Shown here in pieces: positions 6,137 through 7,572 of a DNA stretch of 7,572 bases (its first letter is position 1; every line of letters begins with the position of its first letter). A program made the position numbers and the translations under genes. Origin of the DNA: Mesotoga sp. GTDB lineage: Bacteria; Thermotogota; Thermotogae; Petrotogales; Kosmotogaceae. The DNA is taken from the NCBI GenBank assembly GCA_011620045.1, contig WOZY01000103.1:1-7572 (forward strand), given 5' to 3'. The notes under the pieces were generated by a model that had not been told where the DNA came from, did not search any database, and saw only the letters and a program-made list of their open reading frames with translations.

Positions 6137-6618
6137 CATTTTTTCTCTTGTTTCTTTTCAGTTTTCTTCTCGGGCTTTTTGTTCTGCCTTTCTTCATTAT
6201 CAATCAACTGAAGAACAGCCATTTCACTTGCGTCGCCCCTTCGCATGCCTAATTTCACTATCCTAGTGTATCCACCGTTTCTTTCACGGTACTTGACTGC
6301 CAACTCATCACATATCTTCCTGACAAGTTTTCGGTCGTTGAAGTTTCTGTTAATCTCACGTCTTAGGGCAAGATTTCTTGATTTTAGCTCCTGAGTCTCT
6401 GCATTATCCGGACCCATTGAAACAATTTCCGTGGATAGTATCGAAGCCTTCTTTGCCTTAGTAATGATGTTTTCGACGAAAGGCCTCACTTCCTTAGCTC
6501 TGGTAACAGTTGTCACGATTGTTCCGTGTTCAAAAAGCTCCCTGGCCAGATTTCGCATCAAAGCGACCCTCTGGCTGTGGGGCATATTCAGTTTGCTTCC
6601 ACTAACTCTATGACGCAT
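6136..6618 (-). CDS. rplQ: 50S ribosomal protein L17 (bL17)
   Basis: L17 binds 23S rRNA near the peptide exit tunnel. The start MRHRVSGSKLNMP, the core RNLARELFEHGTIVTTVTRAKEVRPFVENIITKAKKA (22-58) and the end RNGGYTRIVKLGMRRGDASEMAVLQLID (113-140) are unmistakable. At 160 residues it is longer than the common 115-135. Part of the excess is an insertion of about 15 residues (roughly 59-78, containing STEIVSMGPDNAETQELKS) between two conserved blocks. The rest is a Lys/Glu tail (147-160, EKK repeats) likely to be disordered. The ATG at 6618 has AGGAGG (6629-6634) 10 nt upstream, a little far but the only good option. It follows rpoA by 21 bp, the classic pairing at the end of the ribosomal protein operon, and precedes the transaldolase. 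Confidence 0.97.
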   Translation of the reverse strand: MRHRVSGSKLNMPHSQRVALMRNLARELFEHGTIVTTVTRAKEVRPFVENIITKAKKASILSTEIVSMGPDNAETQELKSRNLALRREINRNFNDRKLVRKICDELAVKYRERNGGYTRIVKLGMRRGDASEMAVLQLIDNEERQNKKPEKKTEKKQEKK

Positions 6619-6639
6619 GGCTAATAGGCCTCCTCAGAA

Positions 6640-7572
6640 TCATTCTTTCTTGAGTACGATGTTGAACTTGTCTCTCATCTTCTTCACAACTTCGAGCATT
6701 GACTTCTCACCAAAATTCCGGATCTTAAGAAGATCTGCCTCACTTTTGTCAAGAAGATCGCCTATCGTGTTTATTTTATCGCGTTTTAGACAGTTGAGAG
6801 ATCTCACGGAAAGATCAAGCTCTTCAACCTTTTTGGCCGCAAGGGAGTTCGAATCCTGTTCTTCAGCCTGCGGTGCTTCCGTGCTCACTTCGGTCTCTTC
6901 GACGACCGTCTCATCTTCTTCCGGTTCGAATGTCGAACCAGTAAGCCCTGTAGATGGTTGACCAAGACCACTGGAAACTACTTCGAAGTGCCTCATCAGA
7001 ATGTCAGTAGCTCTCATCAAGGCATCTGAAGGAGTTATCGACTTTTTCGTCCATACATCAAGAACCAACTTGTCATAGTCTGTTCTTTTGCCGACACGAA
7101 CGTTCTCTGTCTGGAAATTCACTTTCATTACAGGACTGAAGATACCATCGATATATATCATCTCTACGTCATGCTCGATCTCCATTTCCGATACGGGGAC
7201 GAAACCTCTTCCGATCTCGGCAAAAAGCTCGATGTAAACAACTGAATCTGAGTTTAGAGTAGCGATATACTGCGATGGATTAACCACCTCAACACCGGTA
7301 GGAGTCTTGATATCACCGGCGGTGATAACGCCGGGTCCAGCCTTTTCAAGTGTCAGCTTGACCGCATCAGAAAACTCAAGAGCCGGTTTAAGCTGAACTT
7401 TCTTGAAATTGAGTATGATTTCGAGAATGTCTTCCTTGACTCCGTCGATAACATCGTATTCGTGGTACTTCCCAGGTATTTTTAGTCTGGTGATCGCCAT
7501 ACTCGGTATCGATGAGAGAAGAACCCTCCTAAGCGAGTTTCCGATAGTAGTGACGTATCCTCTTTCCATAGG
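6640..7572 (-). CDS. rpoA: DNA-directed RNA polymerase subunit alpha (partial, N-terminus outside window)
   Basis: Alpha dimerises to seed assembly of RNA polymerase and contacts promoter UP elements and activators. The window starts inside the gene: the reading frame is open to the right edge, and the family N-terminus (about 25 residues before ERGYVTTIGNSLRRVLLSS) is missing. The Met at 7569 is internal, aligning with the Leu of the usual PLERG. The N-terminal assembly domain runs through GLGQP, followed by an acidic linker of about 40 residues (FEPEEDETVVEETEVSTEAPQ). The C-terminal domain has VRSLNCLKRDKINTIGDLL and RNFGEKSM. By alignment to E. coli the DNA-contacting residues R265, N268, G296, K298 and S299 are all retained, so UP-element binding is expected. 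The complete length would be about 335. rplQ follows directly downstream. Confidence 0.97.
   Translation of the reverse strand, partial: PMERGYVTTIGNSLRRVLLSSIPSMAITRLKIPGKYHEYDVIDGVKEDILEIILNFKKVQLKPALEFSDAVKLTLEKAGPGVITAGDIKTPTGVEVVNPSQYIATLNSDSVVYIELFAEIGRGFVPVSEMEIEHDVEMIYIDGIFSPVMKVNFQTENVRVGKRTDYDKLVLDVWTKKSITPSDALMRATDILMRHFEVVSSGLGQPSTGLTGSTFEPEEDETVVEETEVSTEAPQAEEQDSNSLAAKKVEELDLSVRSLNCLKRDKINTIGDLLDKSEADLLKIRNFGEKSMLEVVKKMRDKFNIVLKKE

Noticed and set aside
6115..6145. Plus-strand intrinsic terminator (hairpin followed by T6)
   Set aside because: No plus-strand gene ends nearby. The T-run is the complement of Lys codons at the rplQ end.
7567..7569. ATG at 7569 as the start of rpoA
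   Set aside because: It lies within the conserved PLERG-type stretch, the frame is open to the window edge, and about 25 conserved residues should precede it.

Overview
The window looks like an ordinary chromosomal segment from a bacterium of the phylum Thermotogota, most likely a moderate-temperature member such as Mesotoga or Kosmotoga. This is inferred from remembered family resemblance: the transaldolase, endonuclease V and RNA polymerase alpha subunit all read like their Thermotoga maritima counterparts. The base composition, near the mid-40s % G+C by eye, also fits. No mobile element, CRISPR array, tRNA or rRNA was seen. Every gene except one lies on the minus strand.

Right part (7572 down to 5441, minus strand): rpoA, whose 5' end lies beyond the window, then rplQ, then a transaldolase of the small TalC type. 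rpoA-rplQ is the usual tail of the large ribosomal protein operon. The transaldolase is attached behind it, after a 9-bp hairpin with a GCAA loop that starts in the rplQ stop codon.

Middle part (5440 down to 2689, minus strand): a leader with a recognisable promoter, then rho with a long charged N-terminal extension, then a ROK-family sugar kinase (glucokinase-like) 13 bp downstream. The kinase frame is complete apart from one in-frame TGA just before the catalytic ENDAN motif, so as sequenced it is a nonsense-interrupted gene. nfi (endonuclease V) runs on the plus strand and converges on the kinase, with a 16-bp overlap of the two coding ends.

Left part (1980 down to 1, minus strand): dnaN (sliding clamp), ispF (MEP-pathway enzyme) and the start of a PilC/GspF-type pilus or secretion inner-membrane protein. 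They are packed with a 4-bp overlap and a 3-bp gap, so they are probably cotranscribed. The 100-bp gap between dnaN and nfi carries two back-to-back extended -10 promoters.

Together this is a housekeeping region covering transcription, translation, replication, repair, isoprenoid and sugar metabolism. I found no convincing new system. The points most worth checking are the interrupted ROK kinase, the disordered Rho extension with its in-frame hexanucleotide repeat, the altered active-site residues in IspF, and the hairpin before the transaldolase.
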